In this document: one piece after another, positions 48,471-57,336 of the stretch
Layout of the letters: each line of letters begins with the position of its first letter
Position numbering within the stretch: position 1 is the stretch's first letter
Source: Sphingomonas naasensis
Lineage (GTDB): Bacteria; Pseudomonadota; Alphaproteobacteria; Sphingomonadales; Sphingomonadaceae
DNA: 64,000 bases
NCBI RefSeq assembly: GCF_004792695.1
Contig: NZ_SRXU01000002.1
Location: 124,001-188,000, forward strand
Direction of reading: 5' to 3'
Position numbers and translations under genes: made by a program
Notes under the pieces: model-generated
What the model saw: only the letters and a program-made list of their open reading frames with translations
Told to the model about the DNA's origin: nothing
The model's database searches: none

Positions 48471-48701
48471 ATGACCGTCCACTTCCTGGGTGCGCTCAGC
48501 CATCCGCAGGAACTGGTCGACCACCCGCAGCTGGAACCGGAGGTGAAGCGGGCTATCCTGGCGTCCTGGGCCTCGGACGCTCATGCCGTCCGCTCGACGC
48601 CAACGCTTCGCAAGCCGCCCGAACTGCAGTCGCCCGTCCCGGTATGCGACCTGCTCGCGGCGTTGAAGCGTCTCGACGCGAAGCCTCCACGGGCCGTCTG
48701 A
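48471..48701 (+). CDS. Small protein of unknown function next to hsp20
   Basis: The 76-residue protein reads MTVHFLGALSHPQELVDHPQ, then LEPEVKRAILASWASDAHAV and a Pro-rich end. AGGAGG lies eight bases before the ATG. No family is recognised. The stop shares a base with the next start (TGATG), indicating coupled translation. Confidence 0.8.
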   Translation: MTVHFLGALSHPQELVDHPQLEPEVKRAILASWASDAHAVRSTPTLRKPPELQSPVPVCDLLAALKRLDAKPPRAV

Positions 48702-48913
48702 TGGTTCCGGCGACGATCGCGCCGGAGATCATCGACTGTATCGCGTGCGGACGCGCGCCCAGCTACACGGAACTTCGCCGGACCGCGGCACGCATAGGAC
48801 GCGAACTGCAAGCCAGGACTCCATCAAAGTCGGACGGGGTAACCGGGAATGACCGTATTGCGCGGCAAGCGGCACTGCGCATCGCGCGCGCTGCGCTTGC
48901 CGGCGGCTCCTGA
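48701..48913 (+). CDS. Small basic protein of unknown function, coupled to 48471 gene
   Basis: The 70-residue protein (start MVPATIAPEIIDCIACGRAP) has a CxxC pair at residues 13-16 and a helical, Arg-rich rest with no recognised family. Its ATG overlaps the upstream stop. The CxxC and short length allow a metal-binding or redox role, but that is a guess. Confidence 0.65.
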   Translation: MVPATIAPEIIDCIACGRAPSYTELRRTAARIGRELQARTPSKSDGVTGNDRIARQAALRIARAALAGGS

Positions 48914-48955
48914 GGCGCCATGTCGGCCGCTCCGGCAGGCCGGCATGGCGGCGCC
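48914..48955 (+). terminator. Possible terminator hairpin
   Basis: GGCGCCATGTCGGCC and the near-complementary GGCCGGCATGGCGGCGCC form a long stem, but no clear T run follows. Confidence 0.4.
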
Positions 48956-49125
48956 CTTCAGGCGCGACATGCCTCCTTGCAGACCTCGAGGCGGTCGCTG
49001 CAAAGGCATGCGCCATCTGGGGATGAAGGTGCAAAATATCACAGGTGGACGATCTCCGCCCTTGCCGCAGGTTGTTGCGGCGTGCCGCGCGTAGCCATAG
49101 CTGACGATCGGCGAATCGCGGGAGA

Positions 49126-49362
49126 ATGGGCGTGCGAACTGGCCAGGAACCGGTAGCCGAGGGCGCCAGTCGTTCGGGCTCGGACTTCTACCTCGACAGG
49201 GCGCGCGACAGTCTTCAGCTTGCCGACCGCGAACCGCTCCTGGCGCGGCGACAGATGCACCTCCGCGCCGCCGAGCGCTGGATCCAGTTCGCCGAGCGCG
49301 CAAAGCGAAGCGAAGCGCGCACGGCTGCGCGGCGCCCCGACAATGAATCGTCGAGGTCATAA
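49126..49362 (+). CDS. Small helical protein, unknown function
   Basis: The 78-residue frame reads GSDFYLDRARDSLQLADREP and QMHLRAAERWIQFAERA, amphipathic helices similar in style to small sphingomonad stress-region proteins. GGGAGA precedes the ATG closely. Support is moderate: size, helix pattern and position between small genes. Confidence 0.55.
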   Translation: MGVRTGQEPVAEGASRSGSDFYLDRARDSLQLADREPLLARRQMHLRAAERWIQFAERAKRSEARTAARRPDNESSRS

Positions 49363-49415
49363 TGGGGGAACCATGCGGCATCCGGCCTCTTGTCTCGCCG
49401 TGGCTGGAATAGAGA

Positions 49416-50054
49416 ATGCGTGACGCGGAGACCCCCATCGCGCCGCAGCATGATCGATCGAGGGGCGGAACCGCGTTGCTCATCATCGACATGATCAACT
49501 GTCTCGATTTCCCAGGCGCGGATCTGCTTGCGCCCGGGGCCTGTGCCGCTGCTCGCGTCATCAAGCGCCTTCGTGACGAAGCGGACGCGGCCGGCATTCC
49601 AGTGATCTACGTCAATGACAATTTTGGCGAATGGCATTCGGAGCGGTCACGTCTTCTGGAGCGGGTGTCCGAATCGCACTCCCCCCTCACCGGGGTGATC
49701 GATCCGCGTCCGGATGACTATTTCATCATCAAACCCAAAGTTTCCGGGTTCTACGCGACCAACCTGCCGGTCCTGCTCCCCAAGCTGGGGGTGTCTCGCC
49801 TTGTCCTGACCGGAATAGCCGCAGACATGTGCGTTCTCTTCACGGCTGCCGACGCGCATATGCGCGATTATGACCTATGGGTACCCTGCGATGCCGTCGC
49901 GGCGGAGGACAAAGCGCGCGCCAGTTGGGCGCTGGGCCTGATCGAACATGGCATGGCCGCCTGCGTCGCGCCGGCGAGCGCACTTCGGCTCGCGGCATGG
50001 GCAGGCGGAAGCCTCAACGATCTACGCTGTCCTTCGGATAGTCCTCCGGGCTGA
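49416..50054 (+). CDS. Isochorismatase-family cysteine hydrolase
   Basis: The 212-residue protein has the catalytic triad of the family: Asp25 in LLIIDMINCL, Lys106 or Lys108 in IIKPKVSGF and Cys139 in GIAADMCVLFTA. Members hydrolyse isochorismate, nicotinamide, carbamoyl or peroxy-type amides; the substrate is not deducible. Its 3' end overlaps the convergent small acidic protein gene by 41 bases. Confidence 0.92.
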   Translation: MRDAETPIAPQHDRSRGGTALLIIDMINCLDFPGADLLAPGACAAARVIKRLRDEADAAGIPVIYVNDNFGEWHSERSRLLERVSESHSPLTGVIDPRPDDYFIIKPKVSGFYATNLPVLLPKLGVSRLVLTGIAADMCVLFTAADAHMRDYDLWVPCDAVAAEDKARASWALGLIEHGMAACVAPASALRLAAWAGGSLNDLRCPSDSPPG

Positions 50055-50202
50055 CGATGCCGACATTCGGCCGATCCTCGACTTCCTCAGGCGGCTGCCC
50101 CCCTTCCGGCTGCTGATCCCGATCGAGCGTATCGGCTGGCAGCTGCGCATCGCCCTCGCGCTGATGCTGCGTCGACAGGTTTTCCTTCTCTACCTCGGTC
50201 AT
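50014..50202 (-). CDS. Small acidic protein, last gene of the EcfG-type operon
   Basis: The 62-residue protein is charged and Pro/Gln-rich: STQHQREGDAQLPADTLDRD, then EGGQPPEEVEDRPNVGIV and PEDYPKD. It looks disordered, like a hydrophilin-type stress protein; that is inferred. It starts four bases after the SDR stop and overlaps the convergent hydrolase gene. Confidence 0.72.
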   Translation of the reverse strand: MTEVEKENLSTQHQREGDAQLPADTLDRDQQPEGGQPPEEVEDRPNVGIVSPEDYPKDSVDR

Positions 50203-50206
50203 TGCG

Positions 50207-50992
50207 CTACTCCTTCAACTCGTTCGGCTCCGCCATACCGCGATGCATCTCGGCGAGTGTCGCCTGCGGCACCACCCCCGCGCCGAGCACCTGAAGCTTG
50301 TTGGCAAGGCCGGAGACGACGTGGCCCTTGCCGGCCATCAGGGCATCCCAGCCGTCTTTTGCGACCTTGGCGGGATCTGCCTTGCTCTCGCTCTGGCCCA
50401 CCTTCGTGTCGAGCATGTCGGCGCGCGCGAAGAATTCGGTATCGGTCGCACCCGGCATCAACGTGGTCAGCGTGACGCCCTCCACGTCCTTCAGCTCGTT
50501 GCGCAGCGCCTCGGTGAAATTGTCCACGAACGCCTTGGTCGCGTTGTAGACCGCATTGAAGCTGCCCGGGATGTAGCCCGCGATCGATCCGGTCACGAGC
50601 ACCTTGCCGGACCCGCGCGCGACCATGTCCGCAAGCACCTTCTGCAGCAGATAGACCGTGCCGGTGACGTTGGTGTCGATCGAATGCCGCCAGCTCGCCA
50701 CTTCCTGTTCGAGGAACGGGCCGCCGGTACCGATCCCGGCATTGGCGGCGAGGAGATCGCTCGTGCGCCCACCCGCCGCGGCGAGCAGCGTATCGACTCC
50801 GTCGATCGTCGCGAGATCCGCCTGGACCGACTGCACGTTGGTGCCGAACTGGCGAAAGTCCTCCGCCGACGCATCGATCAGCGGCTCGTCGGCGACGACG
50901 ATGAGGTCATAGCCGTCCTTCGCCGCGAGCGTGGCGAGTTCGAACCCGATGCCGGTCGAGGCGCCGGTGATGATCGCAAGTCTGTTCGCCAT
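50207..50992 (-). CDS. Short-chain dehydrogenase/reductase
   Basis: The 261-residue SDR has TGASTGIGFELATLA for NAD(P) binding, NAGIGTGGPF, and the catalytic Ser/Tyr/Lys in VTGSIAGYIPGSFNAVYNATK. Substrate unknown. It follows the zinc alcohol dehydrogenase gene by five bases on the same strand, so it is the third gene of an operon that begins with the SRPBCC gene. Confidence 0.92.
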   Translation of the reverse strand: MANRLAIITGASTGIGFELATLAAKDGYDLIVVADEPLIDASAEDFRQFGTNVQSVQADLATIDGVDTLLAAAGGRTSDLLAANAGIGTGGPFLEQEVASWRHSIDTNVTGTVYLLQKVLADMVARGSGKVLVTGSIAGYIPGSFNAVYNATKAFVDNFTEALRNELKDVEGVTLTTLMPGATDTEFFARADMLDTKVGQSESKADPAKVAKDGWDALMAGKGHVVSGLANKLQVLGAGVVPQATLAEMHRGMAEPNELKE

Positions 50993-50997
50993 GTGCC

Positions 50998-52188
50998 CTA
51001 CTCCGCTGCGAGCGCCAGGCCGGGCTTGAGCACGACCTTGGTCACTTCGTTCTGGTTGTCGTGGAACATCTGATAGCCTTTGGGCGCCTCCTCGAGCGGA
51101 AGCGTGTGGCTGATCAGGAAGGTCGTATCGATCTTGCCCTCGACGATCGCATTGAGCAGCCCGGGCATGTAGTGCTGGACGTGGGTCTGGCCGGTCCTGA
51201 GCGTCAGCCCCTTCTCCATGAAGGCGCCCAGCGGGAACTTGTCGACGAAGCCGCCATAGACCGCCGGCATCGACACGCGCCCGCCCTTGCGGCAGGCGAG
51301 GATCGCCTGGCGGATCGAATGGATCCGGTCCGTGCCGAGAAAGGTCGACGCCTTGATCTGATCGATCACGTTGTCGACGAAGAAGCCGTGCGCCTCGAGG
51401 CCGACCGCATCGATCACCGCGTCGGGACCGATCCCGCCGGTCATCAACATCAGCGCCTCATAGGTCGCGCTTTCCTCGAAATTGATCGTTTCCGCCCCGA
51501 ACCTCTTCGCCAGCTCGAGCCGGTGCGGGAAATGGTCGATCGCGATCACGCGGTCGGCGCCCATCAGGAAAGCCGACTGCACCGCGAACAGCCCGACCGG
51601 ACCGCAGCCCCACACCGCGACGATGTCGCCAGGCTCGATCCCGGCATTTTCCGCCGCCATCCAGCCGGTCGGCAGGATGTCCGAGAGGAACAGCACCTTC
51701 TCGTCCTCGATCCCATCCGGGATCACGATAGGCCCGACGTCGCTGAACGGCACGCGGACATATTCGGCCTGGCCGCCGGCATAGCCGCCGGTCATGTGGC
51801 TATAGCCGAACAGCCCCGACATCGGCTGGCCGTAGAGCTCCTGCGCGATGTCCTGATTGTCCGCCGGCAGCGCATTGTCGCAGGCGGAATATTGGTGCTT
51901 GCCGCAATGATAGCAGCTGCCGCACGCCATGGTGAACGGCACCACGACGCGCTGGCCCTTCTTCAAGGTCGATTTGGGGCCGGTCTCCACCACTTCGCCC
52001 ATGAACTCATGGCCGAGAATGTCGCCCGCCATCATCGTCGGGATATAGCCGTCGTAGAGGTGAAGATCGGAGCCGCAGATCGCCGTCGAGGTGACCTTGA
52101 TGATCGCGTCGCGCGGATTGAGGATTTCGGGATCGTCGACGGTGTCTACCCGGACATCGTGTTTGCCGTGCCATGCCAGCGCGCGCAT
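50998..52188 (-). CDS. Zinc-dependent alcohol dehydrogenase (formaldehyde-dehydrogenase-like)
   Basis: The 396-residue medium-chain dehydrogenase has the catalytic zinc ligands in ICGSDLHLY and GHEFMGE, the four structural zinc cysteines in [16 protein letters not shown], and the Rossmann motif [13 protein letters not shown]. It resembles the FDH-like subgroup; substrate may be an alcohol or an aldehyde adduct. Its ATG shares a base with the SRPBCC stop, so the two are co-translated. Confidence 0.93.
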   Translation of the reverse strand: MRALAWHGKHDVRVDTVDDPEILNPRDAIIKVTSTAICGSDLHLYDGYIPTMMAGDILGHEFMGEVVETGPKSTLKKGQRVVVPFTMACGSCYHCGKHQYSACDNALPADNQDIAQELYGQPMSGLFGYSHMTGGYAGGQAEYVRVPFSDVGPIVIPDGIEDEKVLFLSDILPTGWMAAENAGIEPGDIVAVWGCGPVGLFAVQSAFLMGADRVIAIDHFPHRLELAKRFGAETINFEESATYEALMLMTGGIGPDAVIDAVGLEAHGFFVDNVIDQIKASTFLGTDRIHSIRQAILACRKGGRVSMPAVYGGFVDKFPLGAFMEKGLTLRTGQTHVQHYMPGLLNAIVEGKIDTTFLISHTLPLEEAPKGYQMFHDNQNEVTKVVLKPGLALAAE

Positions 52189-52757
52189 CAGTCCTGCTCC
52201 TCGAGCTGTTTCAGGGTGCGTGCGGAGGTGGCGATCTCGCCCGTCTCCATCAGTTGCTTGAAGCGTCGCAGATCGCGTCGCGCCTGGATCGCCGGCTCGC
52301 GCTGGAACATCTTCGCGACCACCTTGCCGATAAAGCCCGCCGGCGGATCGTAAGCGATCGTCGCGGTAACCACGGTGCCGCGGGCACCGGCGTCGCGGAA
52401 CTCGACCCGGCCGCTGTTCGGCACCTCGGCATCTGCTTCGGCTTCCCACGCGATCAGCCGGTCCGCGGCCTCCTCGGTGACCCGCGAGACCCATTCTACC
52501 GTCTTGCCGGCGGGGGCCTTGACCACCCAGCGCGATCGCGTGTCGTCGAGCGCGTCGACCCGTTCGACATTCTCCATGAAGGTCGCGAGATTGGCGAAGT
52601 CGCGCCAGAACGCATAGAGCTCGGCGGCCGGTCGATTGATCGTCACGGCACTGGCGACGACTGTGTCACTCTGTCCAGCGGCAGTGCCGTGTTTCGCCGT
52701 CACCAGCGGCGCGTCGTCGCTGGCCAGCGCCTCTCGCGTGCCCATGTCGTTCACCAT
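52188..52757 (-). CDS. SRPBCC (polyketide cyclase-like) family protein
   Basis: The 189-residue protein has the START-like fold pattern: [57 protein letters not shown] and [19 protein letters not shown], ending in a helix. Such proteins bind hydrophobic ligands. It is the first gene after a consensus EcfG promoter. An alternative ATG lies at 52745. Confidence 0.88.
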   Translation of the reverse strand: MVNDMGTREALASDDAPLVTAKHGTAAGQSDTVVASAVTINRPAAELYAFWRDFANLATFMENVERVDALDDTRSRWVVKAPAGKTVEWVSRVTEEAADRLIAWEAEADAEVPNSGRVEFRDAGARGTVVTATIAYDPPAGFIGKVVAKMFQREPAIQARRDLRRFKQLMETGEIATSARTLKQLEEQD

Positions 52758-52777
52758 GTTGTTAATGTCGGTCGCTG

Positions 52778-52803
52778 AACGATGCGCGCCGTCCCGCCGT
52801 TCC
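52778..52803 (-). promoter_or_regulatory. EcfG (general stress sigma factor) promoter of the SRPBCC-ADH-SDR operon
   Basis: Read on the minus strand, GGAAC (52803-52799) and CGTT (52781-52778) are separated by exactly 17 bases, the alphaproteobacterial EcfG consensus. It lies about 20-45 bases upstream of the operon's first start codon. Confidence 0.8.
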
Positions 52804-52857
52804 GTCGCCTGCGAAAATTCTCCTGCGATTAACGCAGATTAGCTGTCGGATTTGTCG

Positions 52858-52882
52858 GGAACCCGCAGATGAATCGACAGTT
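52858..52882 (+). promoter_or_regulatory. EcfG-like promoter of the divergent stress genes
   Basis: GGAAC (52858-52862), 16 bases, then AGTT (52879-52882) fits the EcfG pattern with one change in the -10 part. It faces away from the consensus promoter at 52778 and serves the genes from 52918. Confidence 0.6.
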
Positions 52883-52917
52883 CAAATGAGCGACGCAGTC
52901 CGACCGGGAGGCAGACG

Positions 52918-53214
52918 ATGCCGCGTGGAGACAAAGGCAGTCATACCGACAAGCAGAAGCGCAAGGCCGAGCATATCGAGGAAGGCTATGAGGATCGCGG
53001 CGTCGGCAAGAGGGAAGCCGAACGACGCGCCTGGGCGACGGTGAACAAGGAGTCCGGCGGCGGCAAAAAGTCGGGCTCGGGTCGCGGCAAGAAGGAGAAC
53101 CACGATTCTGCGCGCAAGGGCGGCCGCAAGAGCGGTTCGAGCCAAAGCGCGGCGGACCGCTCGGCGGCCGCGAAAAAGGGTTGGGAAACCCGGCGACGGC
53201 GCGGGAACAGCTGA
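52918..53214 (+). CDS. Basic KGG-like small protein ('plasmid stabilization' annotation family)
   Basis: The 98-residue protein starts MPRGDKGSHTDKQKRKAEHI, then EEGYEDRGVGKREAERRAWATVNKESGGGKK and a Lys/Ser/Gly/Arg-rich tail. Proteins like this are often labelled plasmid stabilization protein without proof; the charge suggests nucleic-acid binding or a stress hydrophilin. GGGAGG precedes the ATG. The stop overlaps the next start (TGATG). Confidence 0.82.
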   Translation: MPRGDKGSHTDKQKRKAEHIEEGYEDRGVGKREAERRAWATVNKESGGGKKSGSGRGKKENHDSARKGGRKSGSSQSAADRSAAAKKGWETRRRRGNS

Positions 53215-53603
53215 TGTCGATCCGGGAAATGCTGTCGCTTCATCCGGAACGCGACGGCGAGGTCAACGACCTGCTGGCGACCGCCGCACGGCACGCGATG
53301 TTCTGCGCAACGATGTGCACTGCGTGCGCGGACGCGTGCCTCGCCGAGGCGATGGACATGCGCCAGTGCGTGCGCGCCTGCCTCGACTGTGCCGATATCT
53401 GCCAGGCGACCACGCGGCTGGCGACCCGGCAGACCGGCGACAATGCACGCATCCTGCGTGCCTTGCTCGAGCTTTGCGCCCATGCCTGCGAGGCCTGCGC
53501 GGAGGAGTGCGAGCGGCATGCGCACGAACACTGCCGGCTCTGCGCGAAAATGTGCCGCGAATGCGCGCAGGACTGCCGCTCCGCGCTGGGGTCGATGCTG
53601 TGA
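53214..53603 (+). CDS. Cysteine-rich four-helix bundle copper-binding-type protein
   Basis: The 129-residue protein has about 16 Cys residues in helical spacing: CATMCTACADACLAEAM, CVRACLDCADIC, CAHACEACAEECERH, CRLCAKMCRECAQDC. This matches the DUF326 / copper storage (Csp) family, whose members bind Cu(I) inside a four-helix bundle. There is no signal peptide, so it is cytosolic. It is coupled to the basic protein gene upstream. Confidence 0.9.
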   Translation: MSIREMLSLHPERDGEVNDLLATAARHAMFCATMCTACADACLAEAMDMRQCVRACLDCADICQATTRLATRQTGDNARILRALLELCAHACEACAEECERHAHEHCRLCAKMCRECAQDCRSALGSML

Positions 53604-53664
53604 GCAGACGGCGTTTCCGCGCGATGCCGGCCAGACGATCCCCTTCGCTACGGGAGTAAGTGGC

Positions 53665-54093
53665 ATGCGCAAATATGCCTATGCCTGGATCACCATCGCC
53701 TTCTTTCTTCTGTCGATCGTCGGCCATTGGCTGTTCGGCTGGTACGCCTTCGTCAACGAGGCAGCCGAACATCACCAGCGACCCGAGGTCGATGCCTGGC
53801 TCGTCGAGATGGGACGCGACACGTTCGAGAACTGGCAGTCGGAATTTCTCCAGCTGCTCTGGCAGGTCGTCGGCCTCGCCTATTTTCTCTATGTCGGCTC
53901 GCCGGCGTCGAGGGAAAATGACGACCGCAGCGAGGCCAAGCTCGACGCACTGATCCGGCTCCACGCCGGCGAGAATGCGGACGCGATCATCGCCGATATC
54001 GACAGGCGCTTCCTGCGTACCGGCGGCCATGCCCAGCCGCACGCCCATGAAAGCGAAGCGGCGGCGCAACGGCTGGCGCCGGGCCATGAATAG
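53665..54093 (+). CDS. Small membrane protein (DUF6766-like)
   Basis: The 142-residue protein has two membrane helices (AWITIAFFLLSIVGHWLFGW and FLQLLWQVVGLAYFLYVG) around a loop with FENWQSEFLQ, a pattern seen in DUF6766 proteins. The soluble tail is helical and ends in His/Ala-rich sequence. Function unknown. It follows the copper-protein gene by 61 bases. Confidence 0.8.
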   Translation: MRKYAYAWITIAFFLLSIVGHWLFGWYAFVNEAAEHHQRPEVDAWLVEMGRDTFENWQSEFLQLLWQVVGLAYFLYVGSPASRENDDRSEAKLDALIRLHAGENADAIIADIDRRFLRTGGHAQPHAHESEAAAQRLAPGHE

Positions 54094-54137
54094 CCGTCGA
54101 ATTGCGAGGTTTCGAACAACGCATCGGGAGAATTGAT

Positions 54138-54194
54138 ATGCCGGATCAGACGTACAGCGATGCCATTGCGCTGCTGAAGGCGGACCATCGCTGA
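54138..54194 (+). pseudogene. N-terminal stub of a hemerythrin-like protein
   Basis: Eighteen codons, MPDQTYSDAIALLKADHR then TGA, follow a good ribosome site (GGGAGA). The start resembles hemerythrin HHE-domain proteins, which begin DAIALLKADHRKVE and bind a diiron site. The next 70 bases carry no continuation in any frame, so the rest was lost and replaced by the start of the following gene region. Confidence 0.6.
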
Positions 54195-54266
54195 TGGCAC
54201 AGGAGAAAGCGCCAGCCTGCCAGCAGCCGAGCCGCACGCCATCGGGCTGCAGTCTGCCTGAGTAAG

Positions 54267-56507
54267 ATGCAGAAGGTTCGCACCAAAAGGGCCGCGACGC
54301 GCCCGACCGACGCCGGAGTGACCCCGGGCACTGTGCTGCTGCGCGAGGAATTGCGCAGCGGTGCGATGCGCACGCTCGACACGCTGAAGCTCGGCGAGCG
54401 GCAGATCGTGTTATGCGCCGGCCATGACGCGATCTGGGTGATCGTGCGGCGCAAATGCCGTGGCGGCATCGCGATGCGTGCGGCCTTCGTCCCGGTCGGT
54501 TACCGGGAAGCCAGGATGGTGCAGCCCCGCGCCGGCGAGGCGGCGCGCATCGAAGTGGTCAGCGCGATGGGTACGCACCGCGTCGCGTTGTGCCTCCACG
54601 AAGAGGCTATCCCGATCGTTCGCGTCGCGACGAGCCTCGAGCCGGCCGTGCCGCTGCTGACGTCGTTCGTGCCGCGCGATCTCTATCCGCTCGACGCCGA
54701 CGACGATCCGCTCGGCGCCGTCGGCACCGTCGAGGCGGCACAGCGCGGCTTCAACAGCGGCGCAATCTATTTCCGGCTGGAGGAACCCGCTTTCGGGAGT
54801 GTACTCTATTTTCAGGACCTTACCCGGCTGAACCCCTATTTCAGCGCGACCGACACCAAACCCGATGGCGCGGTCGGCGGGATATGGCCCGAGCTCGGTT
54901 ACCTGCTGCCGACACCGCCACAGCGCGGCGTTCCGCCGGTGGCGCCCCTGCCCGCCGGCGCGGAAACCTTGATTTCGGACGCGCTGATCGCATTCCACGA
55001 CGAAGTCGACGGCGACGAGCGCGACATGGCGCGGCGCTATCTCGCGCTGCTCGGCGCGGTGCTGCCGCATCTCGTCATGCCGGAGACCGATTATCGCGAC
55101 TGGGTCGGCCGCGCGGAGCGTTCGCTCAAGGATCTGGCCCGGTCGCCCAAGGCGACGATCCGCCACTACGGCCATCGCTACGTCCATCCCTATAGCGCGG
55201 CCGAATATCCCGATTCGATGGTGCAGCTGAGCGTGCTCGCGTCGATCCGCGACTATGAGATGTGGACCGGCGAGAAAGTCCCGATCGGCGCCGACCTGGC
55301 CGCAGGCCTGGGCAAATTCTATGATCCGAAGCTGAAAACGCTGCGGCGCTATCTGCCCAATGTCGGCAGGGACAAGGACCGCAACGCAGTCGACAGCTGG
55401 TATCTCTATCATCCGCTGTCCATGCTCGGGCGGCTGGCGATCGACGGCGACCGGCAGGCCATGCGGCTGTTCGAGAAGTCGCTCGACTACGGGATCAGGG
55501 CCGCGCACCACTTCAAGTATAAATGGCCCATCCAGTACGACGTGCGCGATTTCCGGGTGCTCACCGAGGCGCGCGACGACCAGGGACTGGGCCAGACCGA
55601 TGTCGGCGGGATCTACGCCTATGTGATGTTGCAGGCGTTCGAGCTGACCGACGACAAGCGCTATCTCGACGAGGCCCGCGCTGCGATCGATGCCGCCAAG
55701 GGCATGCGCTTCGAGCTCAACTACCAGGCCAATCTCACTGCCTGGGGCGCCGCAGCCTGCATGCGCCTGTGGCGTATCACCGACGACGAGAAATATCTGC
55801 GCCAGAGCTATGTCTATCTGGCCAGCTTCTTCCACAACGCGGCGATCTGGGAATCCGGGATCGGTCATGCCCGTCACTATCGCAATTTTCTCGGCGTCAC
55901 CGCGCTGCACGACGCGCCGTACATGGCGCTCTACGAATGCTTCGACAGCTTCGCCGCGTTCGAGCGCTATCTCAAGGACAGTGGCCCCGATCTGGACGCC
56001 CCGGTGCGGCTGCTGCTCAGCCAATATTGCCGCTATGCGCTGGATCGCGCCTGGTTCTATTACCCCGACGCCCTGCCCGACGACGCGATCGCGCCCGAGC
56101 AGCGCGAGAATAACGGGCATGTCGACCGCAAGCTCTCTTTCCCTGTTGAGGACCTCTATGTCGACGGCCAGCAGGCCGGACAGGTCGGGCAGGAAATCTA
56201 CGGAGCGGGCGCGGCGTTCGTCTTCGCCAGCCGCGCCTTCCACAATGTCCGCGACGCGCCGTTCCGGATGTTCTGCGATCATTTCGTACTGGCGAGCCAG
56301 CGCCCTTCCGGGCGCGCGCTCAGCTTCCAGCTCGGCGGAGCCGAAGGCTGCGAAGCGAGCCTCAGCCTGATCCGCATCGGTCGCGCGAAGCTGCCGGAAT
56401 TCACCGTGACCACTGCCGGCGGCGACCGCATCCGCCCTCGTCACAGCGCTGCCGATCGCGTCGAATACCGGATTCCCGCCGACAGCCGCATCACGCTTGC
56501 GTGGTGA
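54267..56507 (+). CDS. Large protein with putative (alpha/alpha)6 glycosidase-like domain
   Basis: I do not recognise a named family. The 746 residues have no signal peptide. Residues 1-260 look beta-rich. From about 300 helical pairs recur with aromatic and acidic residues (NAVDSWYLYHPLSMLGRLA, KYKWPIQYDVRDFRVL, TDVGGIYAYVMLQAFELTDD, DEKYLRQSYVYLASFFHNA), the style of six-hairpin glycosidases and epimerases. The C-terminal part returns to beta strands. It leads an operon with an SDR and a GH130-type enzyme, so a role in sugar breakdown or modification is likely. Confidence 0.75.
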   Translation: MQKVRTKRAATRPTDAGVTPGTVLLREELRSGAMRTLDTLKLGERQIVLCAGHDAIWVIVRRKCRGGIAMRAAFVPVGYREARMVQPRAGEAARIEVVSAMGTHRVALCLHEEAIPIVRVATSLEPAVPLLTSFVPRDLYPLDADDDPLGAVGTVEAAQRGFNSGAIYFRLEEPAFGSVLYFQDLTRLNPYFSATDTKPDGAVGGIWPELGYLLPTPPQRGVPPVAPLPAGAETLISDALIAFHDEVDGDERDMARRYLALLGAVLPHLVMPETDYRDWVGRAERSLKDLARSPKATIRHYGHRYVHPYSAAEYPDSMVQLSVLASIRDYEMWTGEKVPIGADLAAGLGKFYDPKLKTLRRYLPNVGRDKDRNAVDSWYLYHPLSMLGRLAIDGDRQAMRLFEKSLDYGIRAAHHFKYKWPIQYDVRDFRVLTEARDDQGLGQTDVGGIYAYVMLQAFELTDDKRYLDEARAAIDAAKGMRFELNYQANLTAWGAAACMRLWRITDDEKYLRQSYVYLASFFHNAAIWESGIGHARHYRNFLGVTALHDAPYMALYECFDSFAAFERYLKDSGPDLDAPVRLLLSQYCRYALDRAWFYYPDALPDDAIAPEQRENNGHVDRKLSFPVEDLYVDGQQAGQVGQEIYGAGAAFVFASRAFHNVRDAPFRMFCDHFVLASQRPSGRALSFQLGGAEGCEASLSLIRIGRAKLPEFTVTTAGGDRIRPRHSAADRVEYRIPADSRITLAW

Positions 56508-56553
56508 GGGAACGCGCGCCGCGCAGCGGCGTACCGATTGCAAAGGAGAGCCC

Positions 56554-57336
56554 ATGACCGATCTTGCCGAACCGCCCGTCCGCAATCTGTCCGACGCGCA
56601 CACCGAGATGCCCGGCCTGAACGGGCGCAAGGCGATCATCACCGGCGGCACCACCGGGATCGGCCGTGCGATCGCGGTGCTTCTCGCCTCCGAAGGCGTC
56701 GACGTGTTTGTCTGCGGCCGTGACCCGCAGCATCTTGAGGACGGGCTCTCGCGGATCCGCGAAGTCGGCAAGGGCGACGGCATCAATGTTGACCTCGCCG
56801 AGCCGGACGGCGTCGACCGCTTCGTCGCTGCGGCAAGGGACTATTTCGGCGATTTCGACATTGCCATCGTCAATGCGGCGATCCCCGCCAAGGGCCTGAC
56901 CACGATGAGCGCGGAGGAATTGCGGTACGCGATCGCCATCGATTTCACGGCCTATCTGACCACCGCCTATGCGGCCGCCGAGGTGATGAAGGACCATGGT
57001 GACATCGTCTTCATCGGCTCGGTCTCGGCGCATCTGCTCGGCGCCGAGGGCAGCGTCTATGCCGGCATGAAGGCAGGTGTCGCCGGCTTCGCCGAGGCTG
57101 TGCGCAAGGAGCTGGGCCCGAAGGGCATCAAGGTGTGCAACATCGAGCCCGCCAAGACCGGTGCGGACTTCCAGTATCAGAGCTTCACCGCCGAGGAGCA
57201 GGCCGAGGAGAACCGCAAAGAAACGATGCTGCGCGCCGAGGACATCGCCGTCGGCGTGCATTATGTACTGACCCAGCCGCGCCGGTCGGTGGTTCAGCAG
57301 ATATCGATCGCCCCGCGCGCGCGGGGCGAGGAATGA
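56554..57336 (+). CDS. Short-chain dehydrogenase/reductase in glycosidase operon
   Basis: The 260-residue SDR has the NAD(P) motif TGGTTGIGRAIAVLLA, NAAIPAKG in place of the usual NNAG region, and catalytic Ser and Tyr-x3-Lys in SVSAHLLGAEGSVYAGMK. It lies 46 bases after the large glycosidase-like gene and overlaps the GH130 gene by four bases (ATGA). Its substrate may be a sugar released by the neighbours; that is inferred. Confidence 0.9.
   Translation: MTDLAEPPVRNLSDAHTEMPGLNGRKAIITGGTTGIGRAIAVLLASEGVDVFVCGRDPQHLEDGLSRIREVGKGDGINVDLAEPDGVDRFVAAARDYFGDFDIAIVNAAIPAKGLTTMSAEELRYAIAIDFTAYLTTAYAAAEVMKDHGDIVFIGSVSAHLLGAEGSVYAGMKAGVAGFAEAVRKELGPKGIKVCNIEPAKTGADFQYQSFTAEEQAEENRKETMLRAEDIAVGVHYVLTQPRRSVVQQISIAPRARGEE

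Noticed and set aside
54411..56786. 791-codon open frame opposite the large glycosidase-like gene
   Set aside because: Same antisense effect; no domain, no ribosome site, and it crosses an intergenic region.
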